Source of the DNA: an uncultured bacterium
GTDB taxonomy: Bacteria > Bacillota_I > Bacilli_A > RFN20 > CAG-826
DNA: 64,000 nt
Reading direction: 5' to 3'
NCBI GenBank assembly: GCA_949296775.1
Contig: CASFQA010000006.1
Location: forward strand, 1 to 64,000
Below are positions 7,234 through 15,529 of the stretch, piece after piece (the first letter of the stretch is position 1; every line of letters begins with the position of its first letter). The notes beneath the pieces are model-generated. The model searched no databases. It was not told where the DNA came from and was given only the letters and a program-made list of their open reading frames with translations. The position numbers were made by a program, and so were the translations under genes.

Positions 7234-8529
7234 CTAAATGCAGAAGGCGGCATAAAGCGGAACTGTCTTCTTTGACCCATCGAAGCCGAAATTCTTGGCT
7301 GAGAGTTTTATAGCATAATCAGGCTTATAGGTGTCCATGTATATTTTTAGGCTCTTGGCCATAACGTTGTCAGCCGCTTTAACCTCGATGGGGATTATGG
7401 AGCCCTCCCTCTGAATAACGAAGTCGATTTCGGCCCCCCGTTCCGACTCCCAATAATAGGTCCGGTAGCCATTGATCGAGAGTTGGACTTGAACGTAGTT
7501 TTCCGTCATTCCGCCTTTGAAATCGTTATAGTCATCGCTCATGCAGAAAATATCATTGGCGAAGATGTCTTTTTTGGCGCAAAGCAGCCCTAAATCAGAG
7601 ACATAGATCTTAAATGCATCGATGTCCCGATAATTTTCCAAGGGCTTCTTGATTTGCTCAACCCGATAAACCCGCGAAACGATCCCTGAAAGGCAAAGCC
7701 ATTCAATCGCGTTCTCAAATTCCGCCGCCCGGCCCCCTTTTTTCAACAACTTATACTGGAATCGGGTATTCGACTTCGAAAGCTGAACGGTGATATTGTC
7801 ATAAGCCAGCCGGGTTTTCTTAATTTCGCTCTCCTTGTTGTACTTGCTCATGTCATTCAAATAACCCTCCAAAATGGTGTCCTGAAGATGACGGACGAGG
7901 ATGTAATCCTTGGTTTGAACGAAATTAAGCACGCATTCCGGCATCCCGCCAACGACTAGGTATTGTCGGTAAAACCCCATAGCCGAGTAATGGAGAGCGG
8001 CCGGCAAAGGAGAATTGGTAGCAAATGCTTCCTTAATTCGAGCGACTAAATTTTCCTCTCCCAAAGCCAACAGGAATTCCTCCATATCCATCGGATAAAG
8101 GGTTTTCATGTCTACCTTGCCGACCGGAAAAGAAAATTGAGCTCGATTGACCGCCACACCTAAGAGGCTTCCTAAGGCAACAACGTGATATTCCGGAGCC
8201 TCTTCATAGAAATACTTGAGCGACGTCAAAGCCCTTTCGCAAAGCTGAACCTCATCGAAAACGATGAGGGTCTTGCCTTTGATTATCGTCTGGGAAGAAA
8301 GGTGCGATAGGATGGGCAAAAGATAATCGGGATGGATGTCTTCGGCAAAAGTTTGGGCTAATTTGGGGTCGGTTTCGAAATTAAAATACGCGACGTTTTC
8401 ATAGTGGGACCGCCCAAACTCCAAAATGGAATAGGTTTTTCCAACTTGCCTCGCTCCTTGGAGAATCAACGGTTTGCGCCGCTCATCGGATTTCCATTGC
8501 TCCAGGAACTTTACGATTTTTCGGTACAT
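7234..8529 (-). CDS. AAA ATPase with C-terminal DUF4143
   Basis: This 431-residue protein of the AAA_14/DUF4143 family has Walker A GARQVGKT at about residues 25-32, Walker B LIVFDEVQ at about 88-95, and a sensor-like ALGSL. The C-terminal DUF4143 region has the conserved WESERGAEIDFVI and PIEVKAAD motifs, which resemble a restriction-endonuclease-like core. The family is widespread, often in many copies per genome, and its function is unknown. Proposed roles include DNA mobility or defence. There is no clear strong ribosome binding site. Three copies of an operator-like motif lie just upstream. Confidence 0.9.
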   Translation of the reverse strand: MYRKIVKFLEQWKSDERRKPLILQGARQVGKTYSILEFGRSHYENVAYFNFETDPKLAQTFAEDIHPDYLLPILSHLSSQTIIKGKTLIVFDEVQLCERALTSLKYFYEEAPEYHVVALGSLLGVAVNRAQFSFPVGKVDMKTLYPMDMEEFLLALGEENLVARIKEAFATNSPLPAALHYSAMGFYRQYLVVGGMPECVLNFVQTKDYILVRHLQDTILEGYLNDMSKYNKESEIKKTRLAYDNITVQLSKSNTRFQYKLLKKGGRAAEFENAIEWLCLSGIVSRVYRVEQIKKPLENYRDIDAFKIYVSDLGLLCAKKDIFANDIFCMSDDYNDFKGGMTENYVQVQLSINGYRTYYWESERGAEIDFVIQREGSIIPIEVKAADNVMAKSLKIYMDTYKPDYAIKLSAKNFGFDGSKKTVPLYAAFCI

Positions 8530-8569
8530 CTACATTCCTCCTCCATGTTTACAGGCCTATGATATCACG

Positions 8570-8657
8570 ATTCGTGTAGTTTAGTGTGTTTTTTATGACT
8601 GTTTTTACATTAAACTGCACGTATTTTTCATTGAAATTCACACTAAACAACACGAAT
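8570..8657. promoter_or_regulatory. Three operator-like repeats upstream of the AAA/DUF4143 gene
   Basis: ATTCGTGTAGTTTAGTGTG (8570-8588) is the inverted complement of CACACTAAACAACACGAAT (8639-8657) at 18 of 19 positions. A third, weaker copy in the second orientation, ACATTAAACTGCACGTAT, lies between at 8607-8624. The set sits 40-128 bp upstream of the ATPase start and looks like a multi-site operator or a DNA target of the ATPase. Confidence 0.65.
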
Positions 8658-8679
8658 ATCCTTGGTTGAGGGCATCTAG

Positions 8680-8711
8680 AAGAAAAGGCCACCCCCGATT
8701 GGAGATGGCCT
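8680..8711 (-). terminator. Terminator of the Ig/OB-fold surface protein gene
   Basis: An 11-bp stem pairs AGGCCATCTCC with GGGGGTGGCCT on the minus strand, with two T-G pairs and an AATC loop. TTTTCTTC follows. Confidence 0.85.
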
Positions 8712-8734
8712 AGATGAACAACTAATCTAGATGA

Positions 8735-10792
8735 TTACTTGTTTTTGGCGGACCGTTTCTTGCGGCTGATGAGCAAGGCGGCAGCCCCGGCGATGCCAAG
8801 GGCGGCAACGGCCGAGACGGCGATGATGGCGCCCTTGTTCTCGTTCACCGTGTTCATGATGACCGAAGCGGCGCTTTGATCGCCTTGAGCGGCTTTCCAA
8901 GCTTTGTAACGGGCCTGAGCTTCAGCGATTTCCGGATTATCGGATTTGAGGAAGTAGGTCTGCTGGGCTTCAGAGAGATTCTCTAAGGCTTCTTTGGCGG
9001 CCGGGAAGAGGGTCAAGCACTCATTGTTGCCAGAGGCATCAGAGTCAACCCACTGATCCATATGCATATAGGTTTTGATAAAGTTAAGGATTTCGTCGTA
9101 AGCCGGGCAAGAGAATTCGGAAGAAGCGGTGACCATTATTTGATAAGTCCCGGAATTGGTCCCAAGATGACCGGTAAAGGTAAAGGGGAGTCCTTCGATC
9201 TTCGAAAGGAAGTCATCCAAATAATCCTGAGCATCTTGAGCCGAGGAATCAGCCAAAGGATAAGCTTCGATTTCGACCTCGCCTTTGGTCAAAGTCATTG
9301 CGCCTTTTTTGCTGCCGTTCCAAAGTTTCGAACCATCATCAGCATAATGGAGACCATCGATCTTTACATAAAGCCCATCTTTGCCGGCGAAAGTGTCTTG
9401 AGCAATAGAATCAAGCGTGGTCGGGGCAACCGACTTGCCGCTATCAAGAACCAAAACTTCCTCGGCGTTGGTCAATTCGTAGGTCTCGTTGAAATTATCG
9501 CAGGTACCGGAAATGATAATTTCGTCGCCAACTTTCAAATCGGCGCCAATCTTATCGTCGACACGATAGAGACGGATACCGGCAGTGCCATCGTTCAAAT
9601 ACAAATCCGAATTGCTGTATTTGCTGTCTTTCGCCCGGCCGGTGATGATGCCCTTAATGACGCCAAACTGGCCATCCTTGGCGCGGAATTCGGAAATAGT
9701 CATCGCCGACACATCAACTTCGAAGGTTGCCTTAAGTTCGCCATATGTAACGGTGATAGTCGCCTTCCCGGCAACCACATCATCGAAGGTGAACTCAGTC
9801 TTATCGATGGTGTATTCGTTAGCCGGGACGATGTAAGAATCAGAACCATCCTCGGTTTTGGCGGTAACGACAAGGCCGGCGGTGTCGAGTTTCTCACCGG
9901 CCTTGTAGCTGGTCTTGGTAATGCCAGTCGCTTCAAGAGCAGTGAAGACCGGGCGTTCGGCAACAGTGATGGCAACGTCTTTGGTGGCGGTCAATTCGCC
10001 ATAAGTGGCAGTGACTTTGACTGAGGTATCGTCAGCGGTTAACCCACCTTCAGCAACATCGGTGGACCAAACAACGTCGTCGGTGACGACTTTGGAATCA
10101 CCAGCCTCGTTAGAGGCGGTCACGACTAGACCTTCGGTCGAAAATTCATCGCCAACAAAATAAGAAGTTTTAGAAGGGGCACCAGAGATTTCGATTTTGT
10201 CATAAGTAACATTTTCAAAAGCGGAGATCGCAATAGAATAAATGTAATAGGCTCTTGTAGAAGCGCCCATGGTTATAACAATATCGCCAGAGAGTGGGGA
10301 ATCTAAATCGCCGCCGATTATGCTTCCACCATTTGTCCATCTTGCGGTGTTTTGATTTTCAATCGCTACTTCTTCGCCAATAGTAACGCCGATTGTACCA
10401 GACCCATAACTGTAAGAACTATTATTATAACTTCCACACCCAACCGAAATAGAAGAAATAGCATAGTTATCGGGCAAAGATGTTTTAAGCGTGCCGCCAG
10501 GATAGGCGTCGCCGTTCTTTCCCAGTTGGATGGCCCCATTATTCAGGTACGTACCAACATAATTTGCGTCAGACGTATAAGTCCAGGAAAGATCGCCGAG
10601 CTGAATCGTCTTCCCGTTCGAAGCGTCTTTGAACTTGGTGATGTCACTGCTAGTCGCTGTCCACGAATAATTCAGGCCAGCAGCGTTGGTTTCGACAGCC
10701 CCTTTGTTGGCCATCAAAAAAGCGCCGCTCAGCATGGCTAGCGAAAGGCTAGTCCCAAACATGCCGGCGACGAATCGTCCACATTTCTTCAT
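8735..10792 (-). CDS. Membrane-anchored surface protein with Ig-like and OB-fold domains
   Basis: This 685-residue protein has an N-terminal signal peptide (about 1-37) and a Ser/Tyr/Gly-rich beta domain (about 40-190). Two bacterial Ig-like domains with the LVVTA motif follow (about 195-275 and 283-360). An OB-fold-like segment comes next (about 362-450, SDLYLNDGTAGIRLY and GDEIIISGTCDNFNETYEL). The helical C-terminal part ends in a hydrophobic segment (AIIAVSAVAALGIAGAAALL) and a Lys/Arg tail. It lacks an LPXTG motif and is probably held by the C-terminal membrane segment. Related arrangements occur in Bacilli surface proteins and extracellular nucleases, but no catalytic domain is present here. 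GGGAGGG lies 5 nt before the start. A binding or adhesive role is inference. Confidence 0.8.
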   Translation of the reverse strand: MKKCGRFVAGMFGTSLSLAMLSGAFLMANKGAVETNAAGLNYSWTATSSDITKFKDASNGKTIQLGDLSWTYTSDANYVGTYLNNGAIQLGKNGDAYPGGTLKTSLPDNYAISSISVGCGSYNNSSYSYGSGTIGVTIGEEVAIENQNTARWTNGGSIIGGDLDSPLSGDIVITMGASTRAYYIYSIAISAFENVTYDKIEISGAPSKTSYFVGDEFSTEGLVVTASNEAGDSKVVTDDVVWSTDVAEGGLTADDTSVKVTATYGELTATKDVAITVAERPVFTALEATGITKTSYKAGEKLDTAGLVVTAKTEDGSDSYIVPANEYTIDKTEFTFDDVVAGKATITVTYGELKATFEVDVSAMTISEFRAKDGQFGVIKGIITGRAKDSKYSNSDLYLNDGTAGIRLYRVDDKIGADLKVGDEIIISGTCDNFNETYELTNAEEVLVLDSGKSVAPTTLDSIAQDTFAGKDGLYVKIDGLHYADDGSKLWNGSKKGAMTLTKGEVEIEAYPLADSSAQDAQDYLDDFLSKIEGLPFTFTGHLGTNSGTYQIMVTASSEFSCPAYDEILNFIKTYMHMDQWVDSDASGNNECLTLFPAAKEALENLSEAQQTYFLKSDNPEIAEAQARYKAWKAAQGDQSAASVIMNTVNENKGAIIAVSAVAALGIAGAAALLISRKKRSAKNK

Positions 10793-11035
10793 GTTTGCCC
10801 TCCCTTAATAGGCTATGAATGTGTATGTCGGGAAACGGGCTCCTAACTTCCCTTTTCCCTTATCGACCCAAGAGCCCTAACCGCTTCTTAAGTCAATTAA
10901 CCATAAACCCTTAACGCTCCCTTCGGCAACCCTGAAAGCGTAAAACAACGTAAAACTTCGCTTTTGCCCATTCCATCGATTGTGTTTGTAACCTCGCGAA
11001 GCGAAGTATATATTTATCCGCGGTAGGTACGAATA

Positions 11036-11500
11036 ATGAACAAGAAAACCAATCTCTTCCTAGGGTTGCTGGTGACCTTGCTAAGCATCATCGGCGTCTT
11101 CACCCTCTTCTCCACCGCCTTCGGGGCTGGTGATACTCCCTCGGTCCGGGGCTCGCTATTCACGGTGATGTTCGGGTCCGACGCCATGGGCTATGCCTTG
11201 GTGCCCGGCCTATTGATCGCCTTCATCCTGCTTTGCGTCTCGATCCTCGTCGGCTTGATCGCCTCGTTCATGCCCGGCAAGCTTGGGACCATCTTCTTCG
11301 GGATCAACGGCTTGCTGCTCGCCGGATCAGGCATCCTCTGGTGCTTAGCCCCATCGCTCTACTCATCCGCCAACGCGGAAATCATCTCCGACATGGCCGA
11401 AGCCATCACCCTCGGCACCGGCTGCATCTGCGCCCTCATCTTCTCCTTCGCCGGGGCTTTGCTCTCCTTCTACGGAGCCTATTCCTCCGCGAAGCAATAA
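11036..11500 (+). CDS. Hypothetical four-helix membrane protein (154 aa)
   Basis: Four hydrophobic segments at about 7-30, 50-75, 80-105 and 120-148 predict an integral membrane protein. I recognise no family motif. Only a weak TAGGT precedes the start. A TATATT box about 25 nt upstream is a possible -10. It ends at a strong bidirectional terminator shared with the convergent CarD-like gene. Confidence 0.75.
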   Translation: MNKKTNLFLGLLVTLLSIIGVFTLFSTAFGAGDTPSVRGSLFTVMFGSDAMGYALVPGLLIAFILLCVSILVGLIASFMPGKLGTIFFGINGLLLAGSGILWCLAPSLYSSANAEIISDMAEAITLGTGCICALIFSFAGALLSFYGAYSSAKQ

Positions 11501-11518
11501 ATCGAAGGACAAACGAAA

Positions 11519-11542
11519 ACGGGACCGCGCGGTCCCGTTTTT
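11519..11542. terminator. Bidirectional terminator
   Basis: ACGGGACCG-CG-CGGTCCCGT is a perfect stem at 11519-11538. It has T-tracts on both strands and serves the plus-strand gene ending at 11500 and the minus-strand gene ending at 11549. Confidence 0.9.
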
Positions 11543-11548
11543 CTTTGC

Positions 11549-12037
11549 CTAATTATCGCTAATCAGCAGATTGATGACTTCTTGGTAACTGATCCCCAGG
11601 GCTTCGGCGATCTCCCCGAACACCATCGGCTCGGCCCGGTTGACGAAGGAGATGTCCATCGAGTTCAGGTGGCCGTCCCGCTTCTTCCTTTGCAAGGCCC
11701 CGACGATAAGGGGGGCCATCAGGTAAATGTCGCCTTTGGATAAAGCCTCTTCGTAGGATTGCTTCCGTTTCTTGGAGTCGGCGATGTAATGCTCTTCCTT
11801 AAAGGAAGGCCAGCCCTCGACGTATTCCTTGGCTTTGTCTTTGCCGATGACCGGGCGGAGGAAGACGGGGTTCTCGGTCGGGACCCGGACGATGTTGCCT
11901 TTCTCGTCCCCATATTGGGGGCGTAAGACGTAATAGGTGGTGCCGGAATCGTCACCGGGAAGCGGAGCGACCTCCTGAACGAGGCAAAGCCCGCTTCGGC
12001 GATGGAACACTTTGCTGCCAACCTGGATTTCGCCCAT
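11549..12037 (-). CDS. CarD-family transcription regulator
   Basis: This 162-residue protein begins with the CarD/TRCF RNA-polymerase-interaction domain. Its features are GEIQVGSKVFHRRSGLCLV, then TYYVLRPQYG and VRVPTEN..FLRPVI, the standard Vxh..G.G.v / yYvl / vPv...lRpv pattern. The helical C-terminal half resembles the DNA-contacting part of CarD proteins. CarD proteins bind the polymerase beta subunit and stabilise open complexes at promoters. ATG 12037 was chosen because AGGAGG lies 5 nt before it. The in-frame GTG at 12043 overlaps that site. Confidence 0.85.
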   Translation of the reverse strand: MGEIQVGSKVFHRRSGLCLVQEVAPLPGDDSGTTYYVLRPQYGDEKGNIVRVPTENPVFLRPVIGKDKAKEYVEGWPSFKEEHYIADSKKRKQSYEEALSKGDIYLMAPLIVGALQRKKRDGHLNSMDISFVNRAEPMVFGEIAEALGISYQEVINLLISDN

Positions 12038-12170
12038 AGCCACCTCCTAAATAAAACCGATACTGCCCCGAGTGATTTTGACCCCTTGGCAAGGCAAATA
12101 TTAGCACGCTTCCTAAGAAAATGGAAGGGCGGCTCGTCGCAAAAGAGGATGCAAAACGCCAATTTGAACC

Positions 12171-12176
12171 TATAAT
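12171..12176 (+). promoter_or_regulatory. -10 box of a leaderless transcript
   Basis: TATAAT ends 5 nt before ATG 12182, so transcription should start at or next to the start codon. No Shine-Dalgarno sequence is present. No convincing -35 was found. Confidence 0.5.
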
Positions 12177-12181
12177 AACGG

Positions 12182-13057
12182 ATGATGAAGCCAACCGCTG
12201 AGCATGACGTTTATGGGCTCTTCGCCGTCTATCCAAGCCCAGTTAACTCCTTCCCGATTATCGAGGCCAAACAAAGCTTAGGCGGGGAAGAAATCGAAAT
12301 CGATTTGGAATACGAGGGGACCAACTACGGCAATAAAGATAACTTGTTGGCGATCAGCCCTTCGTGGGTGAATGACGTCCAAAGCCCCTTTGACTTAGCG
12401 AGGGTGATAAAACGTTACGAGAATTTCCGTTCATTCAAGCAGGACGCTTTAAAAGACACCTTCGCCATCTTGGAAAGCCAATGCCAGCAAGCCCTAGACC
12501 CGGACCGGTTCGAGCGAACCCGTCCTCTTATCGAGGAAATCCGCCGGCTCGACCAGATCCGAGCGGCCTATAAACCCAAAACCCGCGCCGAAAAACGGCA
12601 CCCCAACAAGCAGCCGGCAAACGCCGATTACTATGATTTCTTTTCGAAGCACCCGGAGATCCAAAATCAATTCGATATCCGTTGCCACCGCTTCTACTGC
12701 GAAGAGATGATCGATGATAAGGAGCACCCCGAGATCAAAATGCGTTCTCACTTCTACGACCCCCACCCGGAATTGGATTACGACCAATACCATGACTTCG
12801 TCCTCTTCATGCTGGAGAAAATCAAAGAAAGGGATCGAAACTGGATCGAAGGGGAAATAGCCGCGGCCGAAAGCGAGTTTGAGAAAGCCGTCGAGTTGAT
12901 AAAGAAGACTCAGGCAGCTCAAGGAAAAGTCGGGCTTATTGGGATCTACCTAAGCGAGCCTCGGCGCATTCTGGAAAAAGAGGCGGGTCGGATCGAAGAC
13001 TACACCATCGACGACTACCTGCAAGCCAAATGGAACGTCCTCTATTGGTTTAACTGA
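12182..13057 (+). CDS. Hypothetical protein (291 aa)
   Basis: This is an unrecognised soluble protein without a signal peptide. It is Glu/Asp/Lys/Tyr-rich, with a central helical charged stretch (about 85-135) and a Tyr/His-rich segment (HRFYCEEMIDDKEHPEIKMR). A coiled-coil-like helix follows near 215-245. It appears complete. The TATAAT box 5 nt before the ATG pair makes the transcript effectively leaderless. No neighbour suggests a pathway. Confidence 0.75.
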   Translation: MMKPTAEHDVYGLFAVYPSPVNSFPIIEAKQSLGGEEIEIDLEYEGTNYGNKDNLLAISPSWVNDVQSPFDLARVIKRYENFRSFKQDALKDTFAILESQCQQALDPDRFERTRPLIEEIRRLDQIRAAYKPKTRAEKRHPNKQPANADYYDFFSKHPEIQNQFDIRCHRFYCEEMIDDKEHPEIKMRSHFYDPHPELDYDQYHDFVLFMLEKIKERDRNWIEGEIAAAESEFEKAVELIKKTQAAQGKVGLIGIYLSEPRRILEKEAGRIEDYTIDDYLQAKWNVLYWFN

Positions 13058-13469
13058 AGGCCGACGGTTTCCTGTCACTTATTAGCCTAAAGCATTTTAA
13101 TTCCAAAAAACGCCTAGGAAGCCGTTTGAGCCGCTTTAGCGACCTAGACGAGGAGTTTTACGTATCTAAACGAAAACGCGCCTGTACGCCCTCTCTAGAG
13201 GCCTCGTTTCACCGGTGGGAAGTCCGCGCGTAGGCCAAAAAGAGAAAGAAAAGGGCTAAACGCAAAAAACATAGTCGATGACAAGAGAGCGAAAAATCGG
13301 TTTTCGTCCTCGTCAATCTAAAATCGGCCAATTTCAAACTCCAGTTGTCACTTAAAAAGATAACCGTCTCCCCAGATTGCTTTAGGAAAAAGCTTTGATA
13401 AAGAAAAACGAGAGCCTCTAAGCATTGTTTTGGTTGACGATTTATAAGGCGGAATAGCTTACTTGATAA
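13058..13469. other. Gene-free interval
   Basis: I see no supported gene here. A 91-codon minus-strand frame (13209-13484) runs into the following terminator and lacks a ribosome binding site. Small palindromes such as CCTCTCTAGAGG occur near 13188. Confidence 0.5.
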
Positions 13470-13497
13470 ACAAAAGGCCTCCAATTCGAGGAGGCCG
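13470..13497 (-). terminator. Terminator of the dual-HTH gene
   Basis: GGCCTCC and GGAGGCC form a 7-bp GC stem, followed on the minus strand by TTTTGTTT. Confidence 0.85.
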
Positions 13498-13523
13498 AGT
13501 TAATTAACTAAGGGGAAGAGCGA

Positions 13524-14738
13524 TTATTTCGCGATGATTTCCCAATATCCTGTCTTATCCGAGCCGACCCGACGGAGGAACCCTTTATCCTTTAAAACCT
13601 TGAAGATCCGGGAGAGGGTCGCCGGGGCGATAGAGGTTATTTCAATGAGTTCATTACGGGTGATATGGGTGTTCTTTCTCACCTCGGAAAGCACTAATCG
13701 CTCCTTGCCATTGAGCTCTTCGAGAGGGTCGAAAGAGGTATGATAATTTTGTTTCAGCGGCTCGTCATTTTCCTTTCTTACATTATCATTATCGCGTTTT
13801 TGTTCGATGGTTACTCTTGTTTCGGAGTTGATAATGTTTTCTTTATCACTGCCGTTTTCGTTGCTTGATAAAGAAGTTTCACCGCTGTTTTCATTATCAT
13901 TTTCATTATCAGAGGCCTCGGAGGCGTTAAGGTATTGCTCATAGAGAAGCTCGAGCAATGGATCGGGGTGATTTCGGGTCTTGGCGTCAAAGGAAAAGGA
14001 GGAGGGAAGGATGGTGAGCCGGGCTTCCCCGCTCGCTTCATAGTCAAAACATAGGATAGCCTTCACAATCGCCTCGGCGTTCTTCCCACCGACCATTTTT
14101 ACAAAGCCGAACAGCTCATCGTAAAGGTGGAGGAGCGAGCCTTTGAACTGCCGTTGCCTCCCTTTATAAATGACGGAGATAAGGAACCGGTTTTGGTCGG
14201 ACAGCAAATAGGCCAGATAAGTGTACTTGCCCTCCTTGCCAAGCAGCTTCTCCATTCCGGTTAAGGCCATGTCATCCACATAGACCCTTAAGCCATTGAA
14301 AGTCAGTCGATTGATCGGAGCCGGATGGCTCACCAAAGTCGATTGCCCTTCATCCTTCCGATAGATTATCCGCCCATTTTGGAGGGCGTGAACCAGCTCT
14401 TCCTTGTTCAGTTCATTCGGAGTGCTGACTTTTATCCCACCAGGCAAAAACGCCTCTTTATCGGCGATGATCCGGGTTTCGCCGAAATAGGGGTAGGCGA
14501 AGACGAAATCGACCCCCGAGGTCAATAAATAAGGCAAAAGGTTGTAATCGAAGCTAAAGGCCGTCGGCGAATACTCTGCTAAAGAAGAGAGGAGATAACG
14601 ATATTTTAAGCTATCGAGCCGTTCCTCCTTGTTCTCGTAATCGGAATAGGTCCGTAACGGCAAACCAAGGGCGCTCGAGGCCTCTTCTTGGGTCATTTCC
14701 TTGCTGCGCCTGACCAAGCGGAGAAGATTGTTTTTCAT
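13524..14738 (-). CDS. Regulator-like protein with HTH domains at both ends
   Basis: This 404-residue protein has an N-terminal XRE-like helix-turn-helix (about 5-55, MTQEEASSALGLPLRTYSDY). A central domain of about 210 residues has no motif I recognise. An Asn/Glu/Ser low-complexity linker (about 270-325) follows. The C-terminus is a winged helix (about 345-404, ITRNELIEITSIAPATLSRI) like those of MarR or Fic-associated regulators. The central part recalls nucleotidyltransferase- or AbiEi-like DNA-binding proteins only vaguely. ATG 14738 lies 7 nt after TATAGT with no Shine-Dalgarno, suggesting a leaderless mRNA. Confidence 0.75.
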   Translation of the reverse strand: MKNNLLRLVRRSKEMTQEEASSALGLPLRTYSDYENKEERLDSLKYRYLLSSLAEYSPTAFSFDYNLLPYLLTSGVDFVFAYPYFGETRIIADKEAFLPGGIKVSTPNELNKEELVHALQNGRIIYRKDEGQSTLVSHPAPINRLTFNGLRVYVDDMALTGMEKLLGKEGKYTYLAYLLSDQNRFLISVIYKGRQRQFKGSLLHLYDELFGFVKMVGGKNAEAIVKAILCFDYEASGEARLTILPSSFSFDAKTRNHPDPLLELLYEQYLNASEASDNENDNENSGETSLSSNENGSDKENIINSETRVTIEQKRDNDNVRKENDEPLKQNYHTSFDPLEELNGKERLVLSEVRKNTHITRNELIEITSIAPATLSRIFKVLKDKGFLRRVGSDKTGYWEIIAK

Positions 14739-14745
14739 TATCAAA

Positions 14746-14751
14746 ACTATA
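14746..14751 (-). promoter_or_regulatory. -10 box of a leaderless transcript
   Basis: On the minus strand TATAGT is followed by 7 nt and then ATG 14738. There is no ribosome binding site in between. Confidence 0.4.
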
Positions 14752-14834
14752 CTACTACAAGCAATAATTGCCTATAGTTTTATAAGAAAATTTATATCGG
14801 ATTTTTGAGATCCGTCATCGACTTTCAACGATGC

Positions 14835-15401
14835 TTACTTAACCCGGCGGAAAGTCTTGATGAAAAAGTGGGCGGCGTGCTCCGGTGAGGATATGCACCC
14901 CATATCCAGCCAATGGGTCAGCAAGCCGATGAAAGCCTCGGTCATCATCAAAGCGGTGATCTTAGTCGGGACGTTATCGACCGAATACTCCTCGGAGGCG
15001 GCCAGCTTCATAAAGAATGGGTTAAGCCTCCGCCGCAAAGCCTGTAAGAAGGCGAAGGAGCCTTTGCATTTCAGCAAAGGATCTAAGAACCCCTTCGATT
15101 CCATAAAGTGATAAAAGATATGGGCTAAGTCTTGGTTAGGCGAAAAAGTCCCATCATAAGCCGAAAAGTCGTGCCCGAATTCTTTTTCGTGCTTTGGGGC
15201 CAAGATATGGTCGAACATCTGGTCGCAAAAAGAGACGGCGATATCATCGATCGATCGGAAGTGGGAATAGAAAGTTGATCGGGCGACCGGAACGGCTTTT
15301 AGAATCATATCCACCGTGATGTTGTCATAGCCGACATTGACGAGGAATTTCCGATATTGGAAGACGATTTTCTCCCGGGTCTTTTGTCGCCTAGTATCCA
15401 T
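14835..15401 (-). CDS. TetR/AcrR-family repressor
   Basis: This 188-residue protein has an N-terminal TetR helix-turn-helix (about 8-55, with TVDMILKAVPVARSTFYSHF and SIDDIA). The helical ligand-binding half is of the type seen in DhaS-like and other small Bacillota TetR proteins. It is divergent from the FecCD-type operon. The palindrome CCGAACA-AA-TGTTCGG between them is the obvious operator, so it probably controls itself and the uptake genes. A TATAAT box overlaps the leader. AAGGAT precedes the start. Confidence 0.85.
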   Translation of the reverse strand: MDTRRQKTREKIVFQYRKFLVNVGYDNITVDMILKAVPVARSTFYSHFRSIDDIAVSFCDQMFDHILAPKHEKEFGHDFSAYDGTFSPNQDLAHIFYHFMESKGFLDPLLKCKGSFAFLQALRRRLNPFFMKLAASEEYSVDNVPTKITALMMTEAFIGLLTHWLDMGCISSPEHAAHFFIKTFRRVK

Positions 15402-15436
15402 TCTTTTATCCTTGCTTTAGGGGAATTATACACTTT

Positions 15437-15452
15437 CCGAACAAATGTTCGG
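15437..15452. promoter_or_regulatory. Probable TetR operator
   Basis: CCGAACAAATGTTCGG is a 7+2+7 inverted repeat between the divergent TetR gene and the uptake operon. It lies 85 bp before the permease start and just upstream of the TATAAT of the TetR gene. Confidence 0.65.
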
Positions 15453-15529
15453 GATATTTTGCATCCAATAGCGAAATTTTCGCCTCAATCGATTGCAAAA
15501 CGGTCGATGGAGAACAAACATAACTACCG

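Noticed and set aside
9062-10024. 320-codon plus-strand open frame inside the surface protein gene
   Set aside because: It is antisense to a protein with clear signal peptide, Ig-like domains and membrane anchor. The composition is shadow-like.
13209-13484. 91-codon minus-strand frame before the dual-HTH terminator
   Set aside because: It starts inside the terminator region, has no ribosome binding site and has no recognisable motif.
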